Origin: Cryobacterium sp. GrIS_2_6
GTDB lineage: Bacteria > Actinomycetota > Actinomycetes > Actinomycetales > Microbacteriaceae
Direction of reading: 5' to 3'
Length of the DNA: 64,000 nt
NCBI RefSeq assembly: GCF_035984545.1
Contig: NZ_JAXCHP010000001.1
Span: 2,294,001-2,358,000 of the forward strand
Under the pieces are notes generated by a model. That model worked only from the letters and a program-made list of their open reading frames with translations, did not search any database and was not told the DNA's origin. Within the stretch, counting starts at the first letter, position 1. Each line of letters opens with the position of its first letter. The position numbers were made by a program, and so were the translations under genes. Shown here one piece after another: positions 61,995-64,000 of the stretch.

Positions 61995-62792
61995 TCAGCC
62001 GGCAAGCTGGAGTCGCAAATCCTTGAGGCGGGTGGCGATGGTGCCGTCGATGACGTCGTCACCGATCTGAACGCGGACACCGCCGACAAGCGAGCGGTCA
62101 ATGACCTGGTTGATCGTCAGCGTGCGCCCGTATCGTGCCGTGAGGCTGGTGCGCAAGCGCTCCAGCTGTGCGGAACTCAGCAGCTCGGCCGTCGAGACGG
62201 TCGCAATCGCGGTGCCGGCCTCGTCCGCGACGATTGTCGCGGAGAAACGCAGGAGTGCACCGATGCGGCGGCCACGGGGCTGCTGCACGAGGTGGCGCAC
62301 GATCACGAGGGTCTGCTCCGAAACCTTGCCGGTGAGCAGGGAATCGACAAGCCCGACCTTGGCGCTGACCGCGCCGAGCTTCGAGGCCAGCGCCAGTTCG
62401 AGTTCACCGTTCGACGCGACGGCCGTTCCGAATTCGAACAATTCCGCTTCCACGGCACCCGCGACCGGGGCAGAGGCCGCAACGGCCCGCAGTCCCAGTT
62501 CTTCGATGCCGGCGAGCAGGTCGGAGTGACTCGACCAGCGCGCGGCAGCCACCGACTGGAGCAGGTCCAGTGCCGTGGGGGTCAATTTCGCCGAGAACAC
62601 CGCGGCGACGAGTGCCGCCTTGGCTGCGGCATCCGCTGCAGGATCGACCAGGGCAGACAGGAGCTGCGCGGAGTCGCCGATCACACGGCCGGAGTCGAGC
62701 AGGCCTTCGCCCGTTGCGAGATCGGTCGTTCGGCCGTGGGCGGCGAGAACCGCCCTCGTTGAGGCCAAAGCTTCCCTGGTGGCGCTTCCCAT
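61995..62792 (-). CDS. atpH: ATP synthase delta subunit
   Basis: 265 aa, longer than the usual ~180. N-terminal helical bundle region (MGSATREALASTRAVLAAHG), then the C-terminal OSCP domain with LSSAQLERLRTSLTARYGRT and VRVQIGDDVIDGTIATRLKD. The longer N-terminus is typical of actinobacterial delta subunits. The ATG overlaps the atpF stop (TAATG). Confidence 0.95.
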   Translation of the reverse strand: MGSATREALASTRAVLAAHGRTTDLATGEGLLDSGRVIGDSAQLLSALVDPAADAAAKAALVAAVFSAKLTPTALDLLQSVAAARWSSHSDLLAGIEELGLRAVAASAPVAGAVEAELFEFGTAVASNGELELALASKLGAVSAKVGLVDSLLTGKVSEQTLVIVRHLVQQPRGRRIGALLRFSATIVADEAGTAIATVSTAELLSSAQLERLRTSLTARYGRTLTINQVIDRSLVGGVRVQIGDDVIDGTIATRLKDLRLQLAG

Positions 62793-63340
62793 TACTTAGC
62801 TGCTTTCTCCGAGGCCTCGAGGTCGGCCAGGAAACGGTCGACGATGGCACTCGCCTTCGCGTCGTCCGTCAGGCTTTCGCCGATGACACCGGACGCGAGG
62901 TCGATGGCCAGGGTGCCGACTTCGGCACGGAGGGACAGGACTGCCGCCTGACGTTCCGCTTCGATCTGGGCCTTGGCACTCGCGGTGATGCGGGCCGCCT
63001 CAGCGCCGGCCTGCTCCTTGAGCTCGGAGATGATCTTCTGGCCGTCTGCACGGGCCACGTCGCGGATCTTGCCTGCTTCGGCACGGGCGTCGGCGAGCTG
63101 GGCCGTGTACTGCTCGAGCGCGGCCTCTGCCTTGCGCTGGGCGTCATCCGCCTTGGCGATGTTGCCCTCGATGGCCTCAGCACGGTCGTCGAGCATCTTC
63201 TGCATCCTCGGAAGGATGAGCTTCCAGAAGAAGAACAGAATCACGACGAAGCACACCGCGGACCAAATAATGTCCGGCAACTCGGGGATGAGCGGGTTCT
63301 TCGTCTCTTCCGCGGCGGCTGCGATTACTGCGTGAAGCAT
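62792..63340 (-). CDS. atpF: ATP synthase b subunit
   Basis: 182 aa. One membrane helix (DIIWSAVCFVVILFFFWKLILP) and a long charged coiled-coil forming the peripheral stalk. Two ATGs at 63343 and 63340; AGGAGG lies too close to the first, so the second is preferred. Confidence 0.96.
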   Translation of the reverse strand: MLHAVIAAAAEETKNPLIPELPDIIWSAVCFVVILFFFWKLILPRMQKMLDDRAEAIEGNIAKADDAQRKAEAALEQYTAQLADARAEAGKIRDVARADGQKIISELKEQAGAEAARITASAKAQIEAERQAAVLSLRAEVGTLAIDLASGVIGESLTDDAKASAIVDRFLADLEASEKAAK

Positions 63341-63369
63341 CATGCCTCCTAACTAGAGAGAAAAGAGGA

Positions 63370-63660
<291 letters not shown>

Positions 63661-64000
63661 TTAGTGTTCTTCAGCCACCGCGAGCTGGATGTAAACGGCG
63701 GTGAGCAGGGCGAAAATATACGCCTGGAGCACGGCGATCAGAACCTCGAAGAGGGTGAACCCGAGTCCGAAGACGAGGGTGCCTGCACCGAAGAGTTTGA
63801 AGGCTCCGTCGGCCGTGAAGAAGAAGAACTGGGTCGCCGTGAAGAACAGCACCAGCAGCAGGTGGCCGACGATCATGTTCATCAGCAGTCGCAGGGTCAG
63901 CGTGACCGGGCGGACGAGGAAGGTCGAGATGAACTCGATCGGCGTCACGATGATGTAGAGCGCCTTCGGCACACCGGGCGGGAAGAGGGAATTCCGGACG
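63661..64000 (-). CDS. atpB: ATP synthase a subunit, 5' end outside window
   Basis: C-terminal ~112 residues of the proton channel. STFLVRPVTLTLRLLMNM holds the essential Arg facing the c ring, followed by FVFGLGFTLFE-type and LQAYIFALLTAVYIQLA helices. Reading is open to the window edge, so the N-terminus lies beyond 64000. First visible gene of the atpBEFHAGDC operon. Confidence 0.96.
   Translation of the reverse strand, partial: VRNSLFPPGVPKALYIIVTPIEFISTFLVRPVTLTLRLLMNMIVGHLLLVLFFTATQFFFFTADGAFKLFGAGTLVFGLGFTLFEVLIAVLQAYIFALLTAVYIQLAVAEEH

Overview
The window is high-GC chromosomal DNA from an actinobacterium, most likely of the family Microbacteriaceae. Support for this: an actinobacterial-type PASTA kinase, a protein O-mannosyltransferase beside rsmI, an actinobacterial-type malate dehydrogenase, atpB-E-F-H-A-G-D-C order, many GTG starts, and many genes whose -10 hexamer lies only 6-7 nt before the start codon (leaderless transcription). 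The species assignment is inference.

Layout. 1-4482 is an arsenic island: arsR, an aquaporin-type channel and arsM (minus strand), divergent from arsD and a two-domain arsA (plus strand), then arsC on the minus strand behind its own palindromic operator. 4615-19084 is one long minus-strand operon that opens with pstC-pstA and three PstS-type binding proteins and closes with pstB. Between them lie a WxL-like secreted protein, a DUF916-type (WxL-interacting) membrane protein, a second WxL-like protein, an Ig-like membrane protein and a sortase-fold protein that has lost its catalytic His and Cys. This is the most unusual part of the window. 19242-22754 holds a PASTA Ser/Thr kinase, a lytic transglycosylase-like protein and a small unknown protein.

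22927-34674 is housekeeping: metQNI methionine importer, an ABC-F protein, ispE, rsmA, tatD and metG, rsmI, and a divergent protein O-mannosyltransferase. 34898-47949 is a mixed set: fatty-acid desaturase, YeiH-type transporter, FAD amine oxidase, L-serine dehydratase, LysM lipoprotein, a 427-nt non-coding stretch with serial hairpins, Gfo/Idh oxidoreductase, large DEAD-box helicase, membrane-tethered sulfite-oxidase-like enzyme, DksA-like protein and two DUF202 proteins. 47954-54247 is a heterodimeric ABC exporter with two divergent TetR regulators and a quinone-oxidoreductase-like gene, linked by related palindromic operators. 54456-57548 has ogt-tag, mdh and yaaA. 57565-64000 is the F1Fo ATP synthase operon, cut inside atpB.

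How the parts may work together (inference). The pst operon appears to make a surface assembly: WxL-like domains held near the wall, DUF916 and Ig-like membrane anchors, an inactive sortase fold as a possible scaffold, and PstS proteins tethered by C-terminal membrane segments instead of lipid. A PhoP-like motif pair precedes pstC. Short dispersed palindromes lie between genes at 36.1, 37.3 and 55.7 kb.
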